Assembly: GCA_030374805.1 (NCBI GenBank)
Contig: JARGSG010000091.1
Coordinates: forward strand, 62,001 to 126,000
Origin: Gracilaria gracilis
Lineage: Eukaryota; Rhodophyta; Florideophyceae; Gracilariales; Gracilariaceae
Reading direction: 5' to 3'
Length of the DNA stretch: 64,000 nucleotides
The first letter of the stretch is position 1. Each line of letters starts with the position of its first letter. The position numbers were made by a program, and so were the translations under genes. Under the pieces are notes generated by a model that worked only from the letters and a program-made list of their open reading frames with translations, searched no databases and had not been told where the DNA came from. Positions 28,132-37,813 of this stretch are shown here, one piece after another.

Positions 28132-30174
28132 ATGCCGCTCCTCCTCTTCCTCCCCGCCGCCCCGTTACTGCTCCGGCACCCCTGTCCATCCCTCACCGCT
28201 GCACGACGCTCACCACCTGGTATCCGTCGCGTATTTAAGGCATGCATCCCACAGCCCCCCGATAACGAGACTGGCGATCCCGAATGGATGCAACTCGCAC
28301 GCGAACTCGCCCCAGACTCGGAATCAGCAAACGACCTCGCTAGCAAATCCCAGACGACACAGAACCAGGACAAGTGGAACTACCCACAGGGCAAATTGGA
28401 TGAGTTTGAGGGTGATGGCGATAACCCGTGGACTGTTTGGAATGAATCGCAGAGTAACGTGGAAGAACCGGTGGCACAGCGCGATCCAAAGGCAGAGACT
28501 GACTTTTGGCGCAATGCCGCACGGGATATAGCGCAAGATGCGACGACGCCAGATGCGACGATGCCGGATGCGGAAGCACCCCAACTAAATTCTTCCTCCG
28601 AAGTGTGGAAGATGGCGAGGGAGGTCACCGGAGAGATGATAGACCTGCAGAGCAAGCTTCGAAATGAACTAGAACAATACGATTCGCTGCAGAATGTAGA
28701 TGAATATCGAGATGTAGCACGCGAACTGGTAGGACCTCCACCAGAGGTTGGTGACGATGCGCGTCCGATTAGAGAGAGTGCCGACTTGGATAAGGGTGCA
28801 GAGGCGGGACAGGGGTGGAATCCTGACGTGGACTGGATGAGATTCGATGACATTCAACGAGAGTTGCGCAAGAAGAATGACAAAGACATGAGAAAAGATG
28901 TAGAAGAGGCGGCGAGAGAGACTTGGAGACAGCAGCGATCGTTTAGTGTTGAAGAGGAGCAAGCTGAAGAACAAGTTTGGGACACGGGCACTTACACTGA
29001 TCAGTCTACGGCGCCACAGTTCTTGGAATCCAATTCCATGCCGCAGTTTATGCGTAATCGATTCATGCAAAGCGGGACGTATGGTGCCGGTTGGTCGGGT
29101 GCAAAGAATGAGATGGAGCAAATGAGAAAGGATGGTATTCCTTTGAAAGATTCTAAAGCAGACGCTGACCAGTGGCGTTCTGTGGCGCGTGAGCTTGACC
29201 TGGATGTCGAGAACGACATAATCGCCGCTAACGAGCAGAGAGAAGCTGGAGAAGCTTCTTCTGCTGCAAGTGTGACTCCAGACCGTGTTGAAGATAGTTC
29301 CGAGATTGGGAACATGGGGGTCACGGATGGACGCGGCGACGATGAGACGGCCTCTTGGGAGAGCTGGCAGAGTGGAAGTGCTTCTTGGGAAAGGGCGACG
29401 CAGGATGTCCAAGAGAGAGATCCGAAGCAGGAGGTTGATATGTGGCGTTCCAGCGCACGGGAACTTACCGCTAACAACACATCTGGCACGGGTCAAAATG
29501 GTGAGACGGCTTCTTGGGAGAGTTGGCGGAGCGGAAATTCTTCTTGGGAAAGTGCGAATCAGGAGGTAGAAGAACGAGATCCGAAGAAGGAAGTGGATAT
29601 GTGGCGCTCTAGCGCCCGAGAGCTTTCTTCTTCTGTTCCATCCGGAAGCGCGACCTTTGACAGTTCAATTAACAGCGTATCGACTTCTGATGACTCGGAG
29701 TCGCAACCTACTGCTTGGGACTCGTGGCGACACGCGAATGATCGTTGGCTACAATCCTTGGATGGTGGGGATATGGGAGTTCAGGGTTCGAATGATTGGT
29801 CATCTGAGTCGGAGACTTCAGATTGGGGGGCAAGTTTGGGGAGAAAGACAACGTCTGAGCGTTCTGCCTGGCAGGCTTGGGAGAATGCATCTGGAAGGAA
29901 GGATACAACAGCACAACAGGAATGGTGGAAAATCAGAACAGATTCGGCGCAGCAGTCTGGACCAGATGCACGCAAATCTTCCATGGATGATATCGATCAG
30001 TGGCGGGATGTGGCGCAGCAGGTTGCCTCTACGGGACCAACACAACCGGATGCGGCGTCGCAGAGCGTTAATGGGACAAAGAAGGATCGGTTGGCAGATG
30101 ATTCTGTCATAAACTCCTGGAAGTCTGTCGCCAGAGATCTTTCGATTGAATCATCAACTGAAGACGAGGGGTGA
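28132..30174 (+). CDS. Novel acidic repeat protein with W-R-x-x-A-R motifs
   Basis: 680 aa from the ATG at 28132. I do not recognise the family. The N-terminus MPLLLFLPAAPLLLRHPCPS with following Arg residues looks like a signal or organelle transit peptide. The rest is acidic, Ser/Asp/Gln-rich and Trp-rich. A motif of the form [D/E]-x-W-[R/K]-x-x-A-R-[E/D]-[L/I/V] occurs about nine times: near residues 51 (WMQLAREL), 124 (FWRNAARDI), 158 (VWKMAREV), 190 (YRDVAREL), 344 (WRSVAREL), 440 and 485 (both WRSSAREL), 622 (WRDVAQQV) and 665 (WKSVARDL). Two tandem longer units (ETASWESWxSGxxSWExAxQ and xERDPKxEVDMWRSSAREL) lie at about 404-490. The motif would make a short amphipathic helix and could be a repeated docking peptide (inference). 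Confidence 0.7.
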   Translation: MPLLLFLPAAPLLLRHPCPSLTAARRSPPGIRRVFKACIPQPPDNETGDPEWMQLARELAPDSESANDLASKSQTTQNQDKWNYPQGKLDEFEGDGDNPWTVWNESQSNVEEPVAQRDPKAETDFWRNAARDIAQDATTPDATMPDAEAPQLNSSSEVWKMAREVTGEMIDLQSKLRNELEQYDSLQNVDEYRDVARELVGPPPEVGDDARPIRESADLDKGAEAGQGWNPDVDWMRFDDIQRELRKKNDKDMRKDVEEAARETWRQQRSFSVEEEQAEEQVWDTGTYTDQSTAPQFLESNSMPQFMRNRFMQSGTYGAGWSGAKNEMEQMRKDGIPLKDSKADADQWRSVARELDLDVENDIIAANEQREAGEASSAASVTPDRVEDSSEIGNMGVTDGRGDDETASWESWQSGSASWERATQDVQERDPKQEVDMWRSSARELTANNTSGTGQNGETASWESWRSGNSSWESANQEVEERDPKKEVDMWRSSARELSSSVPSGSATFDSSINSVSTSDDSESQPTAWDSWRHANDRWLQSLDGGDMGVQGSNDWSSESETSDWGASLGRKTTSERSAWQAWENASGRKDTTAQQEWWKIRTDSAQQSGPDARKSSMDDIDQWRDVAQQVASTGPTQPDAASQSVNGTKKDRLADDSVINSWKSVARDLSIESSTEDEG

Positions 30175-31426
30175 GGTTGGTCTTCTTAGTTTGTCTCAAT
30201 AACTCGTAACGAGCCTTTGTACGCGTCGCAGCTTTCCTTAGAACTTGGTTCTGAAACGAGCATATGATAGTTCGCGTTTAGTGCAGGTTTTGCAGTTCGT
30301 CAGTTCAGTCCAAGTGCTCCTAGTGGGTTCACTGAACACGAAAGCGTGCACTGCTTGGTCCAGTTGTAGGGAGCGCAGCATATTCTTCAATCCCGAGACG
30401 TCCTCAAGAAGCCTGAGCGACGTAGTGAAGGAGAAGAGGAAAAGCATCGGAAGATTCGTATCTGCACCCGCCATTTGAGTTCTCTATTTCGTTCTTGTTG
30501 CTTGTCGTAAAGGTGGATGTGTCAGCTATTGGAGTGCGAAGGTAGGCAGGGAATAATACCAGGCTACACTTATTGGGAAAGGTACAAAACAGTGCCGCGT
30601 CTTCTCACCAACGAAAGGGTTGTTGAACCCTGGAATGTGCCGTCACGAATGGCCCCAACGCACTCGTTCCACAGGATTGAAGCAAGCTGGAGATTCATGG
30701 GTCCAAGTTAGGTCCCCTGTCATTTCAGAAATATCTACCTTTCCTCGCCACCACGGTGTAGATACGTATGGTGGCCCGTTAGTTTTTGGTTATAATACTG
30801 TTCCGAGAGAGAACCGCAAGCGGTACGGGGCACAAACACAAATACCCCAGGCGGAAGAGGTAAGGTGTCGGTTGGCATCACTTCGCAGCTACTTCAAGCA
30901 GTTAGGAATTGCCCAAATGTATCCACATCAGCTTTCGATTCCTTGTGTGAATCTTCTCGAGAGGCGGGGCAGAAAGATACTGATAGTAGAACTACTGTGC
31001 ATCATCTACTGACGGAATTGACGTGGAACTGCGGTTAACGTGACACGTCCTCTTGCCCCCAAATTTCAATGAAACGGGCTATTCTGCTACGGTGCATGAC
31101 CTCCTTGGTTGATGCGCGGAATTCGGGGGCTTTCTCTAGATTGGGGGTGTCAGTTTACCGAAGATATTGTGAGTAACCACCGGATATCTTGACATACTTG
31201 TACGTGGAGATAAAAGTAGTTTTCAGCGGTGCGCTCACGGGTAGCCAAAGGACGCGGAGCAACAGACTGTGGACATAAACGTTGGCAGCAAACGCCGTGG
31301 TGTGGATCTTCGGCCAGGAACGGCTGTCAAACGGCTCGAGGCGCCTCTGAGGTATATTGTAGAATTCCCTAGCCTGCTCTGTCGGTAACGTACGCTTCAC
31401 AATCTGAGCCTCTCTGAAACGGTGCA
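30175..31426. other. Intergenic with two weak minus-strand ORFs
   Basis: An ATG-started 78-codon ORF (30238-30474, minus) and a 91-codon ORF (31155-31427, minus; ATG at 31427, hydrophobic centre LLLRVLWLPV) are present without recognisable domains. The second resembles a small membrane-associated protein in composition. Otherwise nothing is seen. Confidence 0.4.
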
Positions 31427-31760
31427 TCGCCCACGTCCTCGTGCGTCTAACGTCGAGCAAGTTGTTCTTTTTCTTGATATAGAGATGGATATGGGCTCAC
31501 TGTTAGCATGGCTGCTGTTGAGCATACTCTTTGTGCTCCGTTTTCAGACAATCAGCAGGAGCCCTTTCGCTACTGCTTACCGGTTTGTACTCGACAATAT
31601 ACATCCAGTATCAAGGTCTGTCCACAGAACTGACTTTTGTGCGTGGTTCCCAGCCGTCTGCTAAGAAGCAGCTGAGAAACTTCTCCTGTCCCTTCGCTCC
31701 TCGCATGAACTGATCTGATTCCAAGTAGTTCGTCAAAGAGAACAAGTACGTTTTGGAATC

Positions 31761-32688
31761 ATGAATGGAATGCATCATCTTCAGCAGCACGCGGAACTGC
31801 GAGCTGCTCTTCAGTCTACCGTATCTCGTCCGACGGCTGGAAACGTATGTCCAGTTTGTCATAAGGTAAGTCCCTCTATCCTAACTTCATCGCATCCTTT
31901 TTCCAGTAACATGTTCATTGACGGCTCGGTTTTTGTTTCTGTACCGTGCTCAACTGGGTATCACAAAGGCATTTGATCGCATGTACAATCTGAAAGTTCA
32001 CTTTCGAAAACATACTGGGGAGACACCGTACACATGTCCTGTTCACAACTGTTCAAAGCAGTTTCGATGGAGAAGTTCTATGGCGCATCATGTGCGGGCG
32101 CACCACGATGCAAGCGAGACGGCGGGTGTGAGCCTTCGGGCTGCAAACGATGTACATGGGAACAAGGGAAACACCAAAGCTCAGAACTCTGCTGTCGTCA
32201 AAAAGCCAGTGCGCCCCACGGCTTCCATTTCGCATTCACCAGGAATTCAGAAATCGCAACGCAAGAGAGCTCCAAAGGCTTCAAAGGCAGCGAAGAAAAG
32301 AGAGTCCTCGACATCCACTTTGAGTTTCAAAGCGTCTCTAGCGCCACCGTATACTGAACCAGATTTGACTCCGCTGCTCACGATCTCTGCAGACCCGCTC
32401 AAACTCGACGATGAGTGCGATTCGAGTGAAGCCGAACTTCTTTGTGTTCTTCCTGATGTTCTATCCGGGGATACTGATATTTTGGATGAAGGCGACGACC
32501 TGTGTTCCTCCGTTCCCTCTACGTTTGCGGACGACCCCCTGGAAGGTTCGACAGACCTTCGACTTTTTCTGGTGTCCGGACCGGATGATGTTGACAACGC
32601 GCAACTGGACGCGTTGGATCAAGATGCATCGCTCAAAGCGGCTGTGGAAGCGACAAACCTTCCGCTGAACGAGTATGCTTGGATGTGA
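31761..32688 (+). CDS. Two-finger C2H2 zinc-finger protein, one intron
   Basis: Probable nuclear DNA-binding regulator, 274 aa, encoded by 31761-31865 joined to 31969-32688. Exon 1 ends CPVCHK and exon 2 starts AFDRMYNLKVHFRKH. Only this junction makes a perfect C2H2 finger (C-x2-C-x12-H-x3-H), so the intron is well supported: donor GTAAGT at 31866, acceptor CACAAAG ending at 31968, length 103. Finger 2 is CPVHNCSKQFRWRSSMAHHVRAHH, joined by the classical linker HTGETPYT. The middle is basic (KSQRKRAPKASKAAKKRE) and the C-terminus very acidic (DDECDSSEAE, LDEGDDLCSS), like an activation domain. A stronger-looking acceptor, TTTTTCCAG at about 31899-31907, preceded by a CTAAC branch-point-like motif, would put a TAA directly in frame, so splicing there would truncate the protein. 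Confidence 0.85.
31866..31968 (+). other. Spliceosomal intron in the zinc-finger gene
   Basis: GTAAGT donor and AAAG acceptor in phase 0 between Lys and Ala codons of finger 1. It contains an internal CTAAC...TTTTTCCAG that looks like a competing acceptor. Confidence 0.8.
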
Positions 32689-33291
32689 TCAAGTCCCAAA
32701 AGGCTCTTAACATCATGATGCCTCAGCTCCAGCTCCAGCTCCAACTACCGCTTTCTGCCGGAAAATGCTAACTACCCGCTAACACATGTGCTATGATACT
32801 GTTCTTCAAAAACCACACCCCGCCATTATTCTTTTTTGACGATTTCTAGTTCGAGCATGGCGTCGGAATGGATTCCAGGGAGCTTCGTTTCTCGATCTTT
32901 ATCCTGCCTTGTGTCGGCCTTGTGTCGAACTTGGAACATCCCTGTTTATGGTTTCACTTTCACGTGCGGTCTGTGTCCAAGGTCTTTCTAACTTTTTCTC
33001 AAATGTGATGCACAGTAACTTTCTTTAACTTCACACCCATCATCGACTACGGAGTACGGATTTGCGTTAGCATAAGAGTAGCCGGGTGCTACTTTTTCGA
33101 TACATCTTCTATCGCTTGTAAATCTGTTTTATCACTACATGTCCTGTTATAGCCATTTCAACGTCAGCTGATTCAGTGTACGAGTTGTATGGAGATACTC
33201 AAACGAGCTGGATATTCAAGTATGAGCGTGACGTTGGGTCAGAAAGCGGGGCAAGCGGGAGGGAAGGGTAGTAAGTGCAAATGGAGACATG
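32689..33291. other. Convergent intergenic region
   Basis: 3' flanks of the zinc-finger gene (plus) and helicase gene (minus). A short imperfect CAGCTC repeat (32724-32745) is visible and no gene is supported. Confidence 0.6.
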
Positions 33292-34860
33292 TCACAGTTT
33301 TTGGATTCGTTCGGAAAGCTCTTCAACATCTGCAACCTTTTCAATCGTCTTGGAGTAGTAAGCCTCCAGCTCCTTGAGAATCTGTTTTGTGCGATCATCA
33401 AACACAAAGTTGATAGCAATTCCCTTGCGCCCAAACCGTCCGGTTCGTCCAATTCGATGCAGATACGTTTCAGGGTCGGCCTGCATGCCATACCTGTCAG
33501 TGGGTAGATCATAGTTGATGACAGCATTCACAGCCAGCACGTCTACGCCACGACTGAGCACGTTGGTGGTGATCAAAACGCGGGTGGTTCCAGCACGAAA
33601 CTCGTCAATCACACGGTCTCTTTCTTCGGGCGTCATGTCACCGCCGTACAAGACGGAGACGGTATGTCCACCGTTCCTGAGGCGTTGCGTGAGCGAATGT
33701 GCCTCATGTCTGGTGCGCACAAAGATGATACTCTGCCCCAACGCAAGCAACTCATAGATATCGGACAGAATGGTGAAGCGTTCCTCCTTGTTGCCCGTGT
33801 CAAGGTAGTATTGTTTGACCTTGTCAAGCGATAAAGTCTCTCGTTTAATCGTAATCTGGTTGGCGTTGGGCGCAAGTTTGGTTGCCAATCTCCTCACGGC
33901 GTCTTTATACGTGGCCGAAAACAGCAGCACCTGCACGTCCCTCGGCAAATTGCGCTTGATTCGAATGGTCTGATCGCCCATGCCCTGCATGTCCACCATC
34001 TCATCGGCCTCATCCAGCACGAGAATCTTGACGGAGGAGGTGGTGAACCTTCGCTTTTTGATGAACTCCATCACCTTGCCCGGCGTGCCCACCAGAATGT
34101 GCTCGCGGATGACGGAGGAGGTGGCGGCGGCCCAGTTGTGACGACGCTCCTCTTCAGTAGCCTTGATGGCCAAGGCGGAGGTGACGCGCGTGAATTTGCC
34201 CAGCGACGTGATGACGTCGCGAATCTGGCGCGCCAACTCTCTGGTGGGCACGAGACACAGCGCCTGCGTGGCGTGCACGGCGGTGTCCACGCGCGTGAGC
34301 ATGCCCAGCACGAAGGAGGCGGTTTTACCCGAGCCGTTGTGCGCCTGCGCGATGAGGTTCTTGTACTCGCCGTCGGCGGGCAGGATCATGGGCAGGCTGG
34401 TGGCCTGGATCTTGGACGGCTTGGAGAACTTCATGTGGTAGATGCCCTTCATGAGCGGCTCGGGCAGCCCCAGCTGCTCGAAGGTGTTGGCGGAGTAATA
34501 GGGCGTGGAAGGGTCGGCTTGCAGCACCTGGATGCGCGACGTCTCGTCGCCCGGGTCGATGCCGGACAGCAGCTCGGGCGAGAGCGCCAGCTCGTCGACG
34601 GCGCCATCGGCCCAGTCCTCCTCCTCCGGCTTTTGCGGCTCGGCGGCGGGCGCGGCGGGCGCGGCGGCGGCAGTGGTGGCGGGGGCGGGCGCGGCGGCTG
34701 TGGTGGCGGTGGTGGCGGTGGTGGCGGGGGCGGGCGGCGCGGGTTTTGTTGTGGGCAGCGCCTTTTCGCCGGAGGGATCGTCCGTGAGGTGGTTGGACGG
34801 ATCGGACGGGGCGGGCGACGCGGCGGGCGGGGTGGCGGCGGAGTTGTTGTCGGTAGCCAT
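33292..34860 (-). CDS. DBP5: DEAD-box RNA helicase DBP5/DDX19/LOS4
   Basis: ATP-dependent RNA helicase that strips export factors from mRNA at the cytoplasmic face of the nuclear pore, working with Gle1. 522 aa, ATG at 34860. Residues 1-90 are Ala/Thr/Pro-rich linker. Motifs: Q motif FSKPSKIQATSLPMIL; motif I AQAHNGSGKT (the HNGSGKT form typical of plant LOS4); PTRELARQI; TPGKVMEFI; DEAD in VLDEADEMVD; FSATYKD; FVRTRHEA; TTNVLSRGVD; HRIGRTGRFGRKG. Length fits the family (about 480-500 aa plus an extended N-terminus). It is head-to-head with TRM112 with 344 bp between start codons, a likely shared promoter. Confidence 0.95.
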   Translation of the reverse strand: MATDNNSAATPPAASPAPSDPSNHLTDDPSGEKALPTTKPAPPAPATTATTATTAAAPAPATTAAAAPAAPAAEPQKPEEEDWADGAVDELALSPELLSGIDPGDETSRIQVLQADPSTPYYSANTFEQLGLPEPLMKGIYHMKFSKPSKIQATSLPMILPADGEYKNLIAQAHNGSGKTASFVLGMLTRVDTAVHATQALCLVPTRELARQIRDVITSLGKFTRVTSALAIKATEEERRHNWAAATSSVIREHILVGTPGKVMEFIKKRRFTTSSVKILVLDEADEMVDMQGMGDQTIRIKRNLPRDVQVLLFSATYKDAVRRLATKLAPNANQITIKRETLSLDKVKQYYLDTGNKEERFTILSDIYELLALGQSIIFVRTRHEAHSLTQRLRNGGHTVSVLYGGDMTPEERDRVIDEFRAGTTRVLITTNVLSRGVDVLAVNAVINYDLPTDRYGMQADPETYLHRIGRTGRFGRKGIAINFVFDDRTKQILKELEAYYSKTIEKVADVEELSERIQKL

Positions 34861-35204
34861 GGCGCGCGCGCGGGGGTGGGGGGCTCAGGGGGCGGGTTGA
34901 CGGCGATGTGGCAGGCGGCGGGGCGGGAGCTGGCGGAAACACGCGCGCACCGGGCGCCAAGTTGTGGCGCACTGCCGGGCGGGGGCGCTGGCGAGCAGGC
35001 AAGTGCAAAGTTTGCATTAAATTATTGTGCAGGCGGCGCATTTATTGCAGGCGACGACGACGGCCGTCGTGGTGGTGGTGGAGGCCGCAGCGGTGGTGGT
35101 ACAAGGGTAGATAGCGGTCGTGCGCGTGGGCGTGGGCGAGGGCGTGGGCGTGTGAGCTTTGAGCGCAAAACGACGCAGTGGTTTGGAACAAAGAGGGAAA
35201 GGCA

Positions 35205-35711
35205 ATGCGTCTGCTGACGCACAACATGCTACAATGCCCGCGCACCAAGGCGCACCCGCTGCAGCTGCACGCGGCGACGTGCGACGACGTGGCGGTGCCG
35301 TTCTCGCTGCCGTTCATCCGGCGCATGCTGCCGCGGCTGCACTGGGCGGCGTTCGTGGCGGCGGCCTCGCAGCTGCCGGACGCGCCCGCGCTGGCGCGGC
35401 TGCCGACCGAGTCGCCCGACGCGGACACGCTGGACGAGCCGACGGCGCGCGCCATCCACCGGCTGCTGCTGGAGTGGCACGTGGTGGACGGCACGCTGCA
35501 AGCGGGCGACGTGTGCTATAGCGTGCGCAACGGCGTGCCCAACCTCGTCATCACGGAGGTGAGGAGCGCGGACGGCGACGGCGAGCACGGGGAGCAGGAT
35601 GAGGGAGAGGAGGAGGAGGAGGGAGAAGAGGAGGGAGGAGAAGAGGCGCAGCGCGCCGACGGCGACGCGCACATGCGCGCCGACGACGGCGAGCGCGAAA
35701 TACGAAGGTAG
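35205..35711 (+). CDS. TRM112: TRM112-like methyltransferase activator
   Basis: Small zinc-ribbon-type scaffold that stabilises several methyltransferases (Trm9, Trm11, Bud23, Mtq2) for tRNA, rRNA and eRF1 modification. 168 aa. The start at 35205 gives MRLLTHNMLQCPRTKAHPLQ, matching the invariant MRLLTHNxLxC opening of the family; a few codons further upstream begin with a non-standard start and are rejected. The centre has FIRRMLPRLHWAAFVAAASQ and the typical end IHRLLLEWHVVDGTLQ, VRNGVPNLVITE. The zinc-binding cysteines are only partly kept (Cys near the start, CYSVRNGVPN). After residue 120 there is a Glu/Asp-rich tail not usual for the family. Confidence 0.9.
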   Translation: MRLLTHNMLQCPRTKAHPLQLHAATCDDVAVPFSLPFIRRMLPRLHWAAFVAAASQLPDAPALARLPTESPDADTLDEPTARAIHRLLLEWHVVDGTLQAGDVCYSVRNGVPNLVITEVRSADGDGEHGEQDEGEEEEEGEEEGGEEAQRADGDAHMRADDGEREIRR

Positions 35712-35813
35712 ATCTATCGGGAACAATAAACAGCTGCGGGCAGCGCGCATAAAAAAAGGAAGCGACGACGCCGAGCGCGCGGCGCGCGGCGGCAAAGCGG
35801 CGCAACGACGACG

Positions 35814-36557
35814 ATGGCGGCGTGGCGGCTGTGGCAGCAGCTGCGCGACATCAACGCGGCGCGGCGCGCGTTGCGCGTGGCCGAGCACCGCGCCGCGCTG
35901 CGCGCCAAGCGCGCCGCCGTGCGCGCGCGCGTGCTGCAGCAGCTGCAGACCGAGCGGCTGGACCAGCTGCAGCTGCGGCTGCAGATGGCGCGCGCCGCCG
36001 CGCGTGTGCGACGGCTGCGCCTCGCGCTGGCGGCGCGCCAGCGCCGCGCGCACGCGCTGCGCGAGCTGGCGCGCGCGCGCGGCGTCGCGCTGCCGCTGCC
36101 GTCGCCGCCGCCGGAGGAGCGCGGCGCGAGGCAGGCGTTTAAGCGGCGCGTGATCGACGGCGCGGAGCGCGTGGTGGCCGCCGATGGCGACGACGGCGGC
36201 GCCGACGGCGACGGCGACGGCGGCATGATGCGCCGGCTGCTGCGCCGCGAGCTGCGCCGAAGCGTGCAGCAAGTGACGCTGGTGGAGCGCGACGAGGCCA
36301 ACATGCGCGCCGAGGTGGTGGGCAAGCTGGCGTCGGACGCCGGCCTCACGCGCCCCGAGCTGGAGGAGCTCATTCGCATCGTGCAGCACACCGACGCGCA
36401 CGCGCCCGCCGACGCTGCCGACGCGCACGCTGAGCGCGCGCTGCGCGACGCCGTGCTGCGCCACTTTAGTGCCGCTGGCGCCGACACCCACGCCGACGCC
36501 GCCGCCGACGCGCACGCGCGCGAGCGCCGCTTGCACAGCAGTAACACTCAACAGTAA
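35814..36557 (+). CDS. Hypothetical GC-rich coiled-coil protein
   Basis: 247 aa, ATG at 35814. The first 90 residues are almost entirely Ala/Arg/Leu/Gln and form a long heptad-rich coiled coil (RALRVAEHRAALRAKRAAVR, VLQQLQTERLDQLQLRLQ). An Asp/Gly linker separates this from a second helical segment (MMRRLLRRELRRSVQQVTLV, LTRPELEELIRIVQHTDA). I do not recognise it. The sequence is above 75% GC, so long frames also exist on the other strand. This one is preferred because AT-richer spacers match its ends, it starts with ATG, and it is spaced about 100 bp from genes on both sides in the same direction. Confidence 0.5.
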   Translation: MAAWRLWQQLRDINAARRALRVAEHRAALRAKRAAVRARVLQQLQTERLDQLQLRLQMARAAARVRRLRLALAARQRRAHALRELARARGVALPLPSPPPEERGARQAFKRRVIDGAERVVAADGDDGGADGDGDGGMMRRLLRRELRRSVQQVTLVERDEANMRAEVVGKLASDAGLTRPELEELIRIVQHTDAHAPADAADAHAERALRDAVLRHFSAAGADTHADAAADAHARERRLHSSNTQQ

Positions 36558-36682
36558 ACGCAACCGCCGCCGCGCACACTTTTTACCATCCACCCATCTT
36601 TATCTACATATATCTCCGACCCGCTTCACCGCCGTCGCCGTCGGACGTCGCGCTCGTCATCTCCCCCGCCCCACCGCGCGCA

Positions 36683-37726
36683 ATGGCGCAGCGTTCGCTC
36701 GCACACTCGGCCGCGCAGCTCGGCCTCCCGCTGCCGGCCGACGCCTCGCAGCACGCGCCCTTCGCCGCCACCATCCTGAGCGAGCTTTCGCCGGCCAGCA
36801 CCATCACCAGCTCGCTGCCGCACGTGGCGCTGCGCGCCGTCGGCTACCTCGGCCCCCCTGACCAGCTGCGCGCCGTGCAGCGCTTCTTGCTCTCGTCGCT
36901 ACAAACGCACCGCGCGCTGCACGCGCTGCAGCGCGCGCCGCCGCCGCCGCAGTCGCAGTCGCAGTCGCAGTCGCAGGTGCAGCGCTGCGCCGCCGACGCG
37001 CGTCTCACCGCCGCGCTGTCGCGCATCTCCGCCGCGCTCGGCGCGCCGCCGCCGCCTTGCGCGCGCGCCTTCGACGCGCGCGACGTGGCCGCGCTCGTGG
37101 CCGCCTTCACCCCGCAGCTACGCGCGCTGTCGGCTTCGGCGGCGGCGGCGGCGGCGTCGTCGTCGCAAGCACGCGCGCAAACGCCGCTGCTGACGGCGCC
37201 GCTGTCGGCGCCGCAGCGCGTGCAATGCGAGCGCGTTGCGGACGCACTGCGCCGCCAGCACGCCGTGCGCCGCCGCCTGCTGCTCACGCGGCTGCGCGTC
37301 ACGCTGCGCGCGTTTGAGCGCTCGCGCGCCGCCGGCGCGCAGCGGCTGGCGTTCGACGCGCTGCGCGTGCGCGCGCGCCGCCTGTGCGACGGCGCGCGTG
37401 AAGAGGCGCAGCAGCAACAACAACAACAACAACAGCGCCGCGACGACGACGACGACGACGACGGCGACGGCGACGACGGAGGCGAGCGCGTGAGCGTGTA
37501 CGAGGCGGAGGCGGCGCGGCGCTGGCTGCTGGCGGACGCGCGCGTGGCGCAGCATGCCGACGCGTCCGACGTCAAGCGCTTCCTCATGGGGCAGGTGCCG
37601 GACCGCGGCGGGCGCGTGTGGCAGCGCGGCGCGCAAATGCCGCACTTTCGCGAGCGCGACGGCGCAGGCGCGCCGCCGCGCGCCGACCGCAGCAAGCAGA
37701 AGCGAAAGAGACGCAGCCGTCACTGA
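36683..37726 (+). CDS. Hypothetical GC-rich protein with basic C-terminus
   Basis: 347 aa, ATG at 36683 after a less GC-rich spacer (36570-36620). The N-terminal 90 residues look folded (ATILSELSPASTITSSLPHV, GYLGPPDQLRAVQRFLLSSL). The middle has a run encoding QSQSQSQSQ, poly-Ala, a helical Arg-rich stretch, poly-Gln (from CAA repeats) and poly-Asp (from GAC repeats). The C-terminus is DVKRFLMGQVPDRGGRVWQR and ends in KQKRKRRSRH, a likely nuclear or RNA-binding tail. No family recognised. Several internal microsatellites suggest length polymorphism. Confidence 0.55.
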   Translation: MAQRSLAHSAAQLGLPLPADASQHAPFAATILSELSPASTITSSLPHVALRAVGYLGPPDQLRAVQRFLLSSLQTHRALHALQRAPPPPQSQSQSQSQVQRCAADARLTAALSRISAALGAPPPPCARAFDARDVAALVAAFTPQLRALSASAAAAAASSSQARAQTPLLTAPLSAPQRVQCERVADALRRQHAVRRRLLLTRLRVTLRAFERSRAAGAQRLAFDALRVRARRLCDGAREEAQQQQQQQQQRRDDDDDDDGDGDDGGERVSVYEAEAARRWLLADARVAQHADASDVKRFLMGQVPDRGGRVWQRGAQMPHFRERDGAGAPPRADRSKQKRKRRSRH

Positions 37727-37813
37727 GAGAGAAGCACTGGTGTGTGTGTATGTGAGTGAAGCGCCACCCATCTAAAGCTACTTTAAAGCTACTTTAACTG
37801 CCACTCGCTTGCT

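Noticed and set aside
35229..36593. 454-codon minus-strand ORF across the TRM112 and coiled-coil genes
   Set aside because: Ala/Arg/His low-complexity product of GC-rich DNA, antisense to TRM112, which has clear family motifs.
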